Shown: positions 38,280 through 50,275, counted from the first letter of the stretch. The stretch: 64,000 nt of DNA from Sphagnum magellanicum (GCA_021904315.1 CM038919.1:22237666-22301665), one strand, 5' to 3'. Made by a program: numbers and translations. Notes: generated by a model from the letters alone, not told the origin.

Positions 38280-39238
38280 TCAATGTTTGGATGGAGTTAA
38301 AAAATAGGTATACAATTTCATTCACTGTATGAAATACCACATGTGTATGGGCATTTGCAACTAGGGTGCAACTATTTTGGTGGCATCCAAAATCACACCA
38401 CTTGTTGGAATTTAATATTGACATGTGGCAACATTTGGTTAATTAACCCATTATAATTTTGGAATAATTTATGACGTTCAATTCATGTGCTTGGTTGGTT
38501 TTAGATTGTGCCACGTGGCACAATAAAACTTGCCACATGGCATATTACCATAAGTTAGACTAAACAAGTAGGTTGGCAGGCCTAGGTAGGTTTTTATGTA
38601 CTTTCAACTTAATACATGGGCTAGATACCTAGGTAGGTAGGTCCTTCTTAAACTAGATACCTACCAAAATAGGTAGGTAATAACTACCTACTTATATAAA
38701 TTAAATACTTACCTACCTACCTATAGGTACATAGGTTAGGGAGGTATGTAAGTGGGTAAAAAACATAAATATTTTCATTTTATTTTGGATTTTTCCTTTG
38801 GGTTAAACCTTTTTTATTGGCTCATCACAAATGCCTCATTGTTTCAATATGAAATTGTTATACAAAACACCTTGTTTATATAGTGTTCAAAATGAAAATG
38901 TATGCCAAAGAATATGGGATAAAATTTGAGGTTGCAAGTAAATAAATAAGTAAAGCAAGTAAATAATTAAATAAGTAAGTGAAACAATTAACTAGCTTAA
39001 TAAGTAAGTAAAGTAAATTAGTGATTAACTAACTAACTAGTTAAATACCTAACTAATTAATTAACTACCCACTTACCCACTTATCAACATACCTATTATT
39101 TATTGCTCCACTATCTATAATAGTTCATAGTAATAATAATAACTATTATTTAATAGTTATAATCAACTAATGAATTAGTTCTAGAATCTAGGAATTGTGA
39201 TGATGAAAAGAAATCATGTAGATTTACTTCTTTTTAGT
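38150..39238. mobile_element. CACTA-like element, 1.1 kb, shortened
   Basis: The left end CATTAGAAGAAAAATTC is identical to that at 12154. A candidate right end, TTACTTCTTTTTAGTG, closes at 39238; the flanks GAC and AAA do not agree. The G-box pair is well kept here (CCACGTGG at 38511 and CCACATGG at 38533). TAGG tracts follow (38570-38740). Only one arm of the usual central stem-loop (AATATGGGATAAAA, 38911) is present. Confidence 0.5.
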
Positions 39239-39574
39239 GAAATATATATTTTCATGAACATTATTAATAATCATTGCTGAATATTTTTACTTTGGCATAA
39301 TATCAAGTCATTTTTTATTTAATTTTTCATTTTAATTACACCAAACTTGATTTTTGAAATATAGAATAAATCAATTATGCACATGAGTGCTAAACCATAT
39401 AAGGTAATTAAAAGTGTTGGGTGGTTTATTGGTTTCATTGATTATAATTGTCAATTCTAATTTTGGTTTTTAAAACTAAAATTAAAATTGAAGCTTTAAA
39501 TCATATTCAATTTGGGAACTGGAATCAAATTGAGACCTGATTTTGGAATTGGGTCTAACTAACAAAAACAAAGA
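39239..39574. other. Gene-free AT-rich stretch
   Basis: No coding, RNA or clear repeat feature is seen. Confidence 0.4.
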
Positions 39575-40740
39575 AAATGATGGACCTGGCTTTTTCCCTA
39601 CGTTGGATGGGGGCTAGATTGAACCAACAACCACCAATGCACCAGTTGGTCATTCTGTCCACTAGATGGGCTTTGTTTTATCATTCAACGTTAGATGGGG
39701 TTCATCATAGTCCATCTTTTTTTGTTGCTAACCATTGTATTTTCTTTTTCTTTTTCTTTTTCTTTTTGGTTCTTGGCCATTTTTCTCGTGGACCTGACCT
39801 CACACATAGCTACCCTACTCACTTTTCTACCTTCATAAGTATTGCACCAACCTTGGTACCTTATTTATTATCCCCTATTGACATAGCTACCCTAATAACT
39901 AATTATCCTATTGACCTAGCTACTATACTGCCCACCTACCCTACTAACCTAACTACCCAACATACACAACCACCCTATTGACATAAGTATTGAATGGACA
40001 TTACAATACATCTTTTCATGTAATTATTATAGATATGTATTATTAGATTATGTTTTAAGTTTAGGGTTGGGACACATAAATTAATTAATAAGTTTTTCAC
40101 AAATGTATAGTAATTAACATAAAGTAGGCGAAATTTGGGGGGAAATTTTTAGGGTTTACACATATGTGAAATAATACAATTGCATTTATATCTTTTTCAA
40201 AGTGAGTGGAAAAAATAAGGTTATAGAGATCACACAAAAATAAAAGACATATCTTCTCTTTTGGTTTTGTACAAATTTTATTTGATTTTTTTTAAAGAGT
40301 AAGGTATTTTCTTTTAATCAATAAATATTTATAGTTTAAAACCTTTAAATTTTGGTTTTTTATATTTTTTATATTTTTCTTTAAAAAAATTTATTTTGTA
40401 TTATATAATTTGTATAGTTTGTATAGTTTTTTGAGTTTAAGGCATATATCACTAGGACTTTTTTTTGTTAGGGTTTGTATAGTTAGGGTTGTAATAAAGT
40501 TTATGGCAAAATATCATTTGGATTTTTATGGGTTATGTTTTATGATTTAATGTATGGGAATTTGGTTCATATATTTAAAAGCCTAAAGTTTATACTCTAA
40601 ATTTTGCACATTGGATTGGTTTTTGATCTTATCACTTGTTTAAATCTATACCATAATTATGAATATATTTTGTTTCTATATGTTCCATAGTTGTTAAAGT
40701 TTAATATTTTCTAACCCACTTTTGTATGAATTATGATCTT
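39575..40740 (+). repeat. Dispersed repeat, inverted partner of 18700-20343
   Basis: It matches the reverse complement of 18700-20343, with a shorter TAGG/CCTA tract. The open frame 39577-39981 (134 residues) is this repeat read through a CTTTTT tract and CCTA repeats; its first part (NQQPPMHQLVILSTRW) matches the minus-strand frame near 20350. A transposon origin is plausible; no domain is recognised. Confidence 0.7.
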
Positions 40741-41450
40741 TTAGGGTTGCATTTTCAATTAAGAATACAAACTTTGGTGGAACGTTGTCATCTTTTATTC
40801 TTAAAGGTATGCATTTGTTTCTTATTACTTCTGTTGTTTTTTTCTTTATATTTTCATAATTCAACCTCTTTTCATTTCTTAGTTATTGGATATAGAAAGG
40901 GCATCAAATTTCATTAAATATACAAGCACAAATAAAGGTTTTATCCCTTTACATGAATATTTTATATTCAATATCTCTTTGTAGTTTGATTTTATCATAC
41001 CCATATGCGAATAATGCATTGACTCCCCATAACCAGCGTGAGTTTTATGGCTCAAGGTAGGTATTACATTTTGCACCTCTCAAATAGAGTGCATTAATTA
41101 TCATTATGTGGGTATTGCTACATGGGGTTTTTAGACATTGTGGGTTTAAGGTTCAATCCAGGTATTACATATGTGAACATTTTCAATGATGGAAGGTTTA
41201 ATAGCTCAATGTGGGTATTACCAAAGTTTGTTTCAATATATGGGTTCATAATGCAAGTATTGTACGTTATGTACATTAGAACAGTAGGTATTTTATATCA
41301 CAATATGGGTATTGTAATGGGAATTCCAAGTCACAACGTTGATTTTAAAGGAGCCATGTATGTATTACATTTTGAGTTTTTGTTCAATGATGAATGTTTA
41401 TAGAATTATAAATTCTTTTGGTGTAGGAATTTGTCCTACTTCTTTCAATT
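40741..41450 (+). repeat. GGTATTACAT-type tandem units, no gene
   Basis: Between about 41045 and 41370 the motif GGTATTACAT or GGGTATTG recurs at irregular spacing, belonging to the same motif family as 14.6-15.5 and 44.4-44.9 kb. The open frame 41122-41403 runs through it and does not look like a gene. Confidence 0.45.
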
Positions 41451-44130
41451 ATGGGAAACGTTCCAAAGTCCCATTCCATTCATGTCCAAAACCTCACCAA
41501 GTCCACTTTCTCAAACAAAGATTTGGTGTGGAGGTTTGAGATATGCCATGGAGGGCAAAATAAAGTGACCATTCAATTTGTTTATGTTCCATATGCTTGC
41601 ATCTTGGAATTCTTGGAATGTGAATGAAGGGATACAAGCACATGTATGGAATGGAATGTTTACAAAAACTTTCCAAGCCAAATGGATGTTAAGTAACCAA
41701 CTATCAAAAACCACCTCGGGCATACATGGTAAACGTTTATGGCATTAACCTTTTTAATTTCTTTAATTCATATACCAAAGATGTAATCATTTACAGTTGA
41801 AAATTCTTTGGTCTAGGTATCAAGGCGAATATGGACCAGAGGACTATCGGAAAAACTTAACCCATATTCAATTTATTAAACGATGATGCCTAGCATCATT
41901 CTCAATCAAACATCTATACACACAACCTAATGTGGTTGAGATCACAATTTATCATAAGGCCCATACACAAATTGATGGGTCATTCGCACATGGTGAGTAT
42001 GACACGGAATCCATTTTTCATATGTCTCGTTATGCTCCACGCATGTCACAAACATTGAAGGACCACGTATGGGCCCAACTAACCTAAGTTACACAACCAA
42101 ACAAATATATGACAAGCATAAAACAATTTGGTGGGAACATGTGAATGCAGGTTAAAGCATGACACAAGATGATTTCATTCAGTTTCAAGACATTGCATAT
42201 TTGGATTGGAAACATAAGAAAGGGAATTGGTGTTTACACACCAACCTTGTAATTTCAATTCGGTCTTGGGCTCTCCAACATTCGGAAGATGTGTTCTTTT
42301 TCCAAGATGTTGGTGAAATCAATGAGACTCAAGTCCCATTCACCATAAGTATTCAAACACCAACTCAATGTGAGTCCATCCCATCAAATGATCACAATGG
42401 TGCCATTTCTATGGATGCCACATTTGGCACAAATGACATGAAATTCCATCTATTCACATTGATGGGGTTTGATGATCATCACACATGTGTCCTTTTAGCC
42501 TGGATCATTACAAGTAGCCAAATGGTTTAGGATTTGATCAAATGGTTGAAACCATTAAAAGATAAAATGTTATCACACATGTCACATTGGAAACCATCAT
42601 GTTTTCTGGTTGATGATGCACCTCAAGAATTAAAGGCATTATAGTTAGTATTATACCTAGTACCTACTTTGTGTTTATTTCCTTAAATGTTTTTTAATAT
42701 CTTTCATAAAATTCTTGATTACTTCAAATGCATTTTATGTTGTACTAACCCCATCCACTCATGGAGATTTTATTGCATATGTGTCCTTATTAGGGTCCTA
42801 TGGGCTATGGACAAGGTTCCCATCTACCTTTGTTGTTGGCATGTTCTGAAAGCATGGCGTTTAAGTGGTATTAAAAAAATCAAAAATGTGGAAGTGTGGG
42901 GGAATATTCCAAGACCTTCATGATGTGATGTACATGTCCATCAATCATGGAGAAACAATTGATGATTTCAAAGAGTGTGGGAGGGTTGCTGTGAAAAAAA
43001 ACCTTCATAAACATAGGCCTAATGATGTGTGGACAAATTATTTCTAGATTTATTACCATCAGTTTGGTAAGTAATAAAATTTATCATGGTTTAGTATTCA
43101 AAATTATTTTGTAATAATGTTATTCATCCTTATGCATTGTGTTTATGTTTGCAGAATTATGCATGGTGGGTGTTTGAAAAGTGCCCCATTCCAACCAAGA
43201 CATTGAAACGAGCATTGAATCATAACATGGTGCATTGAAATGTTGGGTTACTTTTCACACAAAAGGCCTTAGAAGGTGTAGGATTAACTAGTTGGTGTGG
43301 CAATTAACAACAATCATTGCATGCCACTACATGCACACATTGGAAATGAAAAAAAAGGTTTCATAAAATACAAGGTTATGGAGGCCATTATTACATGAAG
43401 TGTGAAAAAAATAGCCCTTATTCCACTCACCCATGTGTACCAACCAACCCTTGAGAGTGATGGAGCTTGGGGCATACAGAACCAATGCCTTCCCAATGTT
43501 ATTTACATGATGAAATTCCCATTCACCAAAATATTTTGTTGTACATGTGAATGGGCATTACAAGGGAACATGTGTAAACACCAAATTGTGGTCATTCTCA
43601 CATGCAAAGACATTTTTCAAGAGGATATCATTCATTACTATGGAATATGGTATGGATCACATCGTGGAGGGTTTGGTCACATGTTTGGGGACCCATGACA
43701 TATTCTAAATGATATGAAGTCCAATGATGATGATGAAGATGAACATCTTGAAGGTGATGATGGGATCATGGAAATTAATGGGCTCATGAACATGGAGCAA
43801 AATGATCTCCCTATGGGTGCCATTGTAAGGTCTAATGACACAATAAATTCATTAACCCCAATGGAAAGGGCTTTTGCACAATTAGTCACTATAATGCAAT
43901 AGATCACAAATGAATGTAAAGAAGGTGATGTGACACTTTGTGAACATGCCACTTTACACATGAGAATAATGGCATGTAATATTCCTAACATATGCCTCAC
44001 AAAGGTAAATGCAGTTTCACACCTAAAATTAATATTACACCACATAGAAAATGGATTGGGAAATAGTGTCAAATGGTTCAAAGATTGGCATGAGACGATG
44101 CTTAATCACACAAATGTACGTGCTAAATGA
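41451..44130 (+). pseudogene. Mutator-like (MULE) transposase, degenerate
   Basis: Starts at ATG 41451 (MGNVPKSHSIHVQN; WRFEICHGGQNKVTIQFVYV) and shows, in order: MTQDDFIQFQDIAYLDWKHK (42159); a MULE catalytic segment ISMDATFGTND with LMGFDDHHT (42400-42480), the first Asp; SCFLVDDAPQE (42600), the second; VPIYLCCWHVLKAW (42815-42856); a SWIM zinc finger CTCEWALQGNMCKH (43542-43583); an acidic stretch (DDDEDEHLEGDD); and a C-terminal NGLGNSVKWFKDWHETML. Two introns are likely: about 42644-42793, and 43071-43154 ending TTTGCAG. Multiple stops and shifts, especially 41620-42150, show that it is dead. Terminal inverted repeats were not found. It is also possible that this is a domesticated relative, but the breaks argue against function. 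Confidence 0.8.
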
Positions 44131-44385
44131 TGTCATGAATAAATGTCTCAATTATTAATCACAATTGTTGCCATTGGCACTAAGAATTTTGTTTTAAAAT
44201 CAATTTTGTATGGAGGAAACCATAGCCCAAATTCTTTGAACATTATGTATTCAACACACACATGAAGTCTAATATGGCACAAAGGTTATTATTATTTCCA
44301 AGTAATAAGCACAAAAAGTGTGAAATGCAAAAACACAAGGATAGTGATAATATTAGTGTTAAATACAAGTATTATAACTAGGGCA
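44131..44385. other. Gene-free spacer after the MULE remnant
   Basis: Nothing recognisable on either strand. Confidence 0.4.
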
Positions 44386-44641
44386 CAAAATCCCAATTGG
44401 TAAAAGTAAGTACAAGTGCAAGTATTGCAATTAGGCCCCAAAATTCCAATTGGTAAAGGTAAGTACAGGTGTAAGTATTGCAACAAAACCCCAAAATTCC
44501 AGTTGGTAGAGGCAAGTACCATTGTAGGTATTACAACAAAGCCCCAAAATTCCAATTGGTAAAGATAAATATGGGTGCAGTTATTGCAACGAAACCCCAA
44601 AATTCTAGTTAATAGAGGTAAGTATAAGTGCGAGTACTGCA
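44386..44641 (+). repeat. Minisatellite, 53-54 bp unit, 5 copies
   Basis: Units of the form CCAAAATTCCAATTGGTAAA followed by GTAAGTACAGGTG and TATTGCAAC repeat five times with substitutions. The minus-strand open frame of 134 residues (44696-44292) is produced by this array. Confidence 0.8.
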
Positions 44642-44923
44642 AGTTTAAATGAAGAATCAACCTTAAATGCAATACCCATGCTTCAAAAGAACCCATCTAG
44701 ATGGTTTGGATACCCTTAAATGAAGACCTAGCCCTAAACACAATATTCACGTGCAAAATCACTTTGAAATAACCCAACCCTATATGCAATACTTGCATTC
44801 AAAGACACTTCGAAATTACGCATGTGGGGTTTAAGCCTTTTTAAATGAAGATCCTACCTTAAATGTAATACCAATTGAGGTGTCTTACTTGGATATCTTT
44901 TGTTGATGTCTAACATGCAATAT
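44642..44923 (-). repeat. Units with TGCAATACCCA and CCTAAA motifs
   Basis: The inverse orientation of the GGGTATTGCATTTAGGGTT units at 15.2-15.5 kb. Copies occur near 44660, 44727, 44785 and 44860, spaced about 60-75 bp. No gene. Confidence 0.5.
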
Positions 44924-47900
44924 CTAATTCTGGGATTTTACTATGCATTCGAGTATTATCAACCCCAATCTTTCCCTCAAAATGTGGGAAATTGAACATG
45001 AGATTTTCAATACAATTTTTGCATTGAAAATTATAGCATTGAAAATTTTTGGTTCCGATAAGGTGATGGTTCCAATCATAAACAAATTTGATTCTACTAT
45101 AAAGAGTACCTCTTTTTCTTCATTTGTAATGCCTTTCATCATATCATAACACAACAAAACCTTGAAATGTTTGGTGTTGTTATCCAAATGTTTGGTTACT
45201 TTGATCGTTCATACTGTTCCATTGCCTTCAATGGTGATTAAGTTGTTTCCCCAAACGTGAGTAATGTGTGTATTACACAATTAGGGTTGGCCTAACAACA
45301 TGGAATAAGTGGAATCCAAAACATTTTTCTTCATTACCATAAATGTTGCAATGTACAAAATCTTGTGAATTTGGATTTTGAAATCCTTAATGAGTTCAAC
45401 TGATTTTATGGTGGTTTCATTTTCGATTTGTATTGTGTATGGTGTTGGTTTAAGATTGGGCAGCTTTAATCACTCTTGGAGTTCTTTTGTCATGATGTTG
45501 ATGTCAAATCCTCCATCTAATAAGATGTCTTCAATGATGATTTTGAAAGCCTAAACTTGTATCACAACCATGTGAAGATCGATCGCCATTGAAACAATAA
45601 TCAGATTTGGTCTTATTATGGTGATATTTTTCTTCTTAGGAGAAAGTTTGACAACAACATATTTCTAAATTAGGAGTGATTTTGAAAAGGTGACCCAATG
45701 TGAGGGTATGTTTACTCTCCAACAATTGTTGGCCTATTTCCTCCAAAATCGAAAAAGTTTTGGTAGTTCTATTTTTGGCACTGCCAATTAAGTTTTTTGG
45801 CATTTTAATTGAAATTCTTAGTGAAGTTGGTTCTAGTAGGAATATAAATACTGGCTCCATGCAATTCTATCAAAGATTTTTTCTATTGCATGTTTTTAAT
45901 AGTTACTTCAAATGAACATTGAAGCTTCTCCTCCTCCTTTTAGTTTGCTAGGTTTTTGTTCTTATGAGGTTCTTTTTCCTTGAATACCACATTTTTCAAT
46001 AACTGACTACGGGTAATAATTGCCATGACCATGTTGACAACAACATCTTCCTTAACTTTGACTATCATTACTTTTTCCTTGAACATTTTTTGAATCACAT
46101 CTTTGAGGGGATAGTTATAGATCTTATGCTCAACAAGATTATAAACAAAACATTGATAAATGGTGGAACCAGATTTCTTTACTTTTCCCCAACTACCCTT
46201 GTTACCAGATTTATTTCTAGTACCTCCAGTAATCTGTACCAAAATTCCATTCATTGCACCCTTTTTTTTTAAAAAGTTTTTTGTTTAGGTTGTTAAGATT
46301 CCAGTGATAACACTCTTTAAAATGTCCTGATTTATTGCACTTGGTGTAGATCATATTTGTCCGTCTTCCTTCAACAACTTTTTCTTACTTGGTTGGTGGT
46401 TCCAAATTTTTTTGGTATTCATTTGCATTACCCATACTTTTTTCAAAAGTGACTCTTGCTTCCTTGTGTTCGAAAGAAAGTGTTCAACAAATTGTCCTTT
46501 GCTTAATGTTGAAGGTAGTTTGTTAGTTTTAGTATACGATCATAATATACTTCCACCTTCTTGTTTCCACCTTATTTTATCATTTGTAATTTTATGTACA
46601 CTTGTTCATTTGTTTGTACTTTTTGATAATGCTTGCAAAATACAACTTGCAGTTCCTTAAACTTACCAATTGGATGTGCTTGCATAAAATTTTCTCCCCA
46701 CTCCAATATGACATCATGAAAGGTAAAATAAAACAAAAACAATATCTACACTAGTCTTTTCCCCATTGGTGTTAATGGCCTTGTGGAACATTTATACATG
46801 GGCGTTAGGGTCCATCCCTGTGATGTATATGGGATAAGGTAAAAATTCCCTACTAGGCAAAGGATTTGGTGTTATAGGAGGTTGGATAGGATAGGGAGGG
46901 TACCAAGGATTCCATGTAGGCCTTATCCATGGTCCTATTGGTCCTACAATGTGTATTCTTGGATTTTTATCTCTTAGAGGTCCACTACCACCACCTTTTA
47001 GAGGATCGTTACCACTAGCACTAAAAGGTCCACCGCCACCACCATTTGTAGGTACACTAGCTCCACTTGTAAAAAACCCATCATTATTTCCAATTAGGGA
47101 TGGTTTGCCTTTCCTTTCATTGTATGATTTTCCTGTAGGAAGTATATGTGGCATCTTTAGGTTGTGTTAGGAAATATCATCATCATCCGAAGGCTCCCCA
47201 TTATCTATTACAACCTTAGCTTGTGCAACCCCCAAAATTGGGTTTGGTGCTATAGTAATGTTAGTGAAGTGGCTAGACATTGGAGGTAACATTGCAGGAA
47301 CAATCCCCAAGCCACTGTAACCATAACCAAAATATGGTCTATATGGTTCAACATGAAAACACATTGAATTTGGAAAACCTATCAAATTTTGTTCAATGAC
47401 ATTTTTGATAATGGGGACCAAAAAAAATGAAAAAAATGATTATTTATGAGGTGATTTTAGTAGTGTAGAAAGACAAACCAATTATTGAACATTTGGAACA
47501 AAAATTTGACCAAGTATAATTAGTTGATATTGTTTGTGTATAGGGGAAATTTTTTGACTTGACCCAAACTTTGACTAAAAGTGCAGGCTATAAATGAATG
47601 AGGAGAAGCACAAATATGAAAAACAAGGGTTACCGAAATTTCATGGTGGAATGCCTCCTCATTTGGAATACCCATCCTTGAAAACTATGCACTTTGTACA
47701 TCGTCGAAAAACTCCTTCCTTTAAAGCTAGCATTGTTCATCATTCACCTTTGGAGTCGATCAATTTCACTCTTTTTGGCATGTGGACTTGTCACAATGGT
47801 TTCATGGTACTAAAAAACTTAATTTTCAGTAAGGTCCCAAATTGGTTTTGCAAAGTTTCTGGTTTAATCTTAATGTGTTGTAATTTTGATGGATGGTTTT

Positions 47901-48105
47901 TGCTAGGTCATCCAACTTCCAATTCAATATTTTTGATAGCGTCTTCCAATTCATTATGCTCCAAATTACAGAAAATCATAGCCTCTTCCATGTCAATATT
48001 TGGTAGCTCAAGTTGCTTCAAGCTACTTGCATGGCCTACTTCAACACTTTCTTACAAAACTTGCTCCAATATTTTCTTCATGCTTCTTGTCAACATTGTT
48101 GGCAT
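44924..48105 (-). mobile_element. Ty3/Gypsy-type gag-protease remnant, degenerate
   Basis: Read on the minus strand from a probable gag start at 48105 (MPTMLTRSMKKILEQV; LELPNIDMEEAMIF). Then a Pro-rich segment around 47150-46800 (GPWIRPTWNPWYPPYPIQPP; PLPSREFLPYPIYITGMDP); capsid-like pieces 46790-46450 (WGENFMQAHP; VEVYYDRILKLTNYLQH); a zinc-knuckle region at 46180-46090 (FVYNLVEHKIYNYPLKD, Cys lost); SLRISIKMPKNLIGSAKN (45830); an aspartic protease site ILLDGGFDINIMTKE (about 45530-45485); and YDMMKGITNEEKEVLF before reverse transcriptase would begin. Several stops and shifts interrupt it. The gag layout matches the plus-strand fragment at 35.6-36.3 kb. LTRs were not identified. No reverse transcriptase or integrase is present, so the element is truncated on that side. 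Confidence 0.75.
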
Positions 48106-49983
48106 ACTATAAACAAATGGATTTTTTTTTGTAAACTATTCGTTATTTTGGTTTATCTAATTTTATTGTAAAAAATAAATAGATTTGTAATATTTTTGTA
48201 AAGTTGAATAGCCTTAACCAAAATTTGTCCAAAAAGGAATGACGTTGAGCCAAAAATTTTGATTCAATATCCACAATATGGTTGCCAAATGTTAAGGCCA
48301 ACCGATGAACTACCAAGTTTTGGAAATAAGAAAATGGGGAGCAACAAATAGAATCTTCTTCTTCTCCTTGGATAAACAAAAAACTGAAATAATTTTTCAT
48401 CAAAACTAAAGGATAGATTCATAAACCCTTTACAAAAACAAAGTTGAAGCAAATACAAATAGAAAGACCTTGCTTACAAGAAAGTAGTTGTAGCATATGA
48501 AGGGAAAAACAACTAGTAAAAATTAGACATACAAAAGTATGACAAAAAGTTATTCACTCCAAAACACCCACTGTATAGTCTTCAAATGTACAAAGCCTTA
48601 AGTACTTTCAAGAAAACTACTCTAAAAGGTAGAACATACAATAAGCATGATCCCAAAAAAATTGGTTCTAAAATTAGTCATTCAAATCTAGTAAGTAAAT
48701 TTGATCAAATATGAAATTTAGTAAGAGGTTTTGATAAGAAAAAATTGGTAACATGCTTATGTAATGCAAATCCAACAACATGTTTCAGTAAGGAAAAATT
48801 CAGTAGTTGGTTTTGGTAAGGAAAATCTAGTAACATGTTTTGAGTAAATTTCTATCTTCAATAGTTTGTAGAAAAGTGTTTCACTCAAGAAAACTTCCCT
48901 TATTAAGATACCATTACGCGTTGGTTCTACCACTTAAGAGCTCACATTCATTCAATGTTTGTGTCCTAGATCTTGGTGTTTCTGTTTTCCCAATGAGGAC
49001 AAGCATGGTCACTGGAGAAATGGTGATTATTTCATCATGAACTTTACTAGCCCATGGGTGTGGTGGGTGGGACTTTGAGTTGCATTGGGCAAAGTTTGAT
49101 ATGAGAATTGGGTTCAACTCCCCCTCAAAATATTTGTGTTTAGTTTTAAAGTTTGATGTTTTAAATTTGTATGCATCAATGCTACGTTCTATATGTTTTT
49201 TTTGTGTCATCCAAATGACTCTCCTTCCAGTAATGGAGCCAAATTCTGCATTTTTTTTTTTTGGATGCCACTTGTGCTTACTGAAAAAAATTGGGGGGGG
49301 CAATCAGCCTTACCTTTAAAAAAAGTGAATAGTCACCATAGGCCTTATTTGAAAGATCCATGTTTGCCAAAAGTTGAGTCAACAAATCCCTAAAACGTCT
49401 CCACTGTGACTCCAGACAGTAAAATTTATGTGAGAAAGTCCAAATGTGCCAGTTTAGCTCAGGAAATTGGTTTTCCTGCACCAAAGTCGTGCACCTTGCA
49501 GTGGCTGGTAAAAGGCGCAACACATTGTGGACCTCCAAAAAAGAGTGTAATAAATTGGACCTGACTACACCTCAATAGCAGCTTACAATTAAACTGGACC
49601 AATCTGATTGGTCGATCATAATAATTGGTCCAGGTGGTGTGCTATTAGTAGTTCCCACATATATGCAGTTCCGATTACAGTTTTATTGGTGGGGTTGCCA
49701 AAAAAAATCAGCTAAACTTAAACATTTAATTTTATTATCCAAAGTGACTTACCGAGCACTGGTGGAGATGCTCTAAGAAGCCAGTTAGGCATATGGGACG
49801 GTAATTCTATTGCCACTCGCACACAATTTAAAATCCAGAAAAAAAAGGCCTGGTTCTGACTCAGATGTACACATTTTCACACAAGGACCGCATGCCCCCT
49901 GGTACTAATGTAGGCACCTGGTAGGCACTAGGCACCTGCCATCAAAACCTGGGGCTCATATCATTTCATGCTGGGGCTTTTAG
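48106..49983. other. No convincing gene; possible 5' flank of the Gypsy remnant
   Basis: Expected to hold the Gypsy leader and LTR, but no paired LTR is seen in the window. The open frame 47594-48112 (plus strand) is the shadow of the minus-strand gag. The minus frame 49538-49278 is open for 86 codons (LESQWRRFRDLLTQLLANMD) but unsupported by any family. 49765-49783 (GGTGGAGATGCTCTAAG) resembles one end of the GAGCATCTCCACC MITE without its partner. Confidence 0.4.
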
Positions 49984-50275
49984 ATAGTCTATGGTCCTGT
50001 GACCTGGACTGATCTCATGCTGTACCCTACCCTACCTCAAGGACTGTTTCAACACAATGTGCCAATTAAGTCAGACGTGTGCTTTACATTTTAAAGGCTC
50101 GCAATTTAATATCAATTCCTTTATCATTAAGTAATCCCCAGGGTGGCCTGCTGCAAAGTAATGCTATAACCCCTCCTGAAAATATCTTGTACGCTGGCCC
50201 CAAAATTTCAACACGGTAAAACTCAGGTAGGTATAGCATGAGATCCGTCCAGGACCATAGTCTACTTATTAAACA
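49984..50275. repeat. Imperfect inverted repeat, about 290 bp
   Basis: The left arm contains TAGTCTATGGTCCTG and TGATCTCATGCTGTACC. The right arm (50225-50270) contains GGTATAGCATGAGATC and GGACCATAGTCTA. The arms are roughly 45-55 bp with a spacer of about 190 bp. It could be a MITE; a flanking duplication is not clear. Confidence 0.55.

Noticed and set aside
39577-39981. A 134-residue host gene
   Set aside because: The frame runs through a CTTTTT tract and CCTA microsatellite, and its first part is a dispersed repeat also found near 20350.
43677-44081. Minus-strand 134-residue frame
   Set aside because: Antisense to the C-terminal part of the Mutator transposase remnant.
44292-44696. Minus-strand 134-residue hydrophobic frame
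   Set aside because: Derived from the 53-54 bp minisatellite; no start context or family.
47594-48112. Plus-strand 172-residue frame, the longest on that strand in the 44-50 kb region
   Set aside because: Antisense to the N-terminal gag of the Gypsy remnant, where the minus strand shows a gag-like start and acidic helices, though broken by stops.
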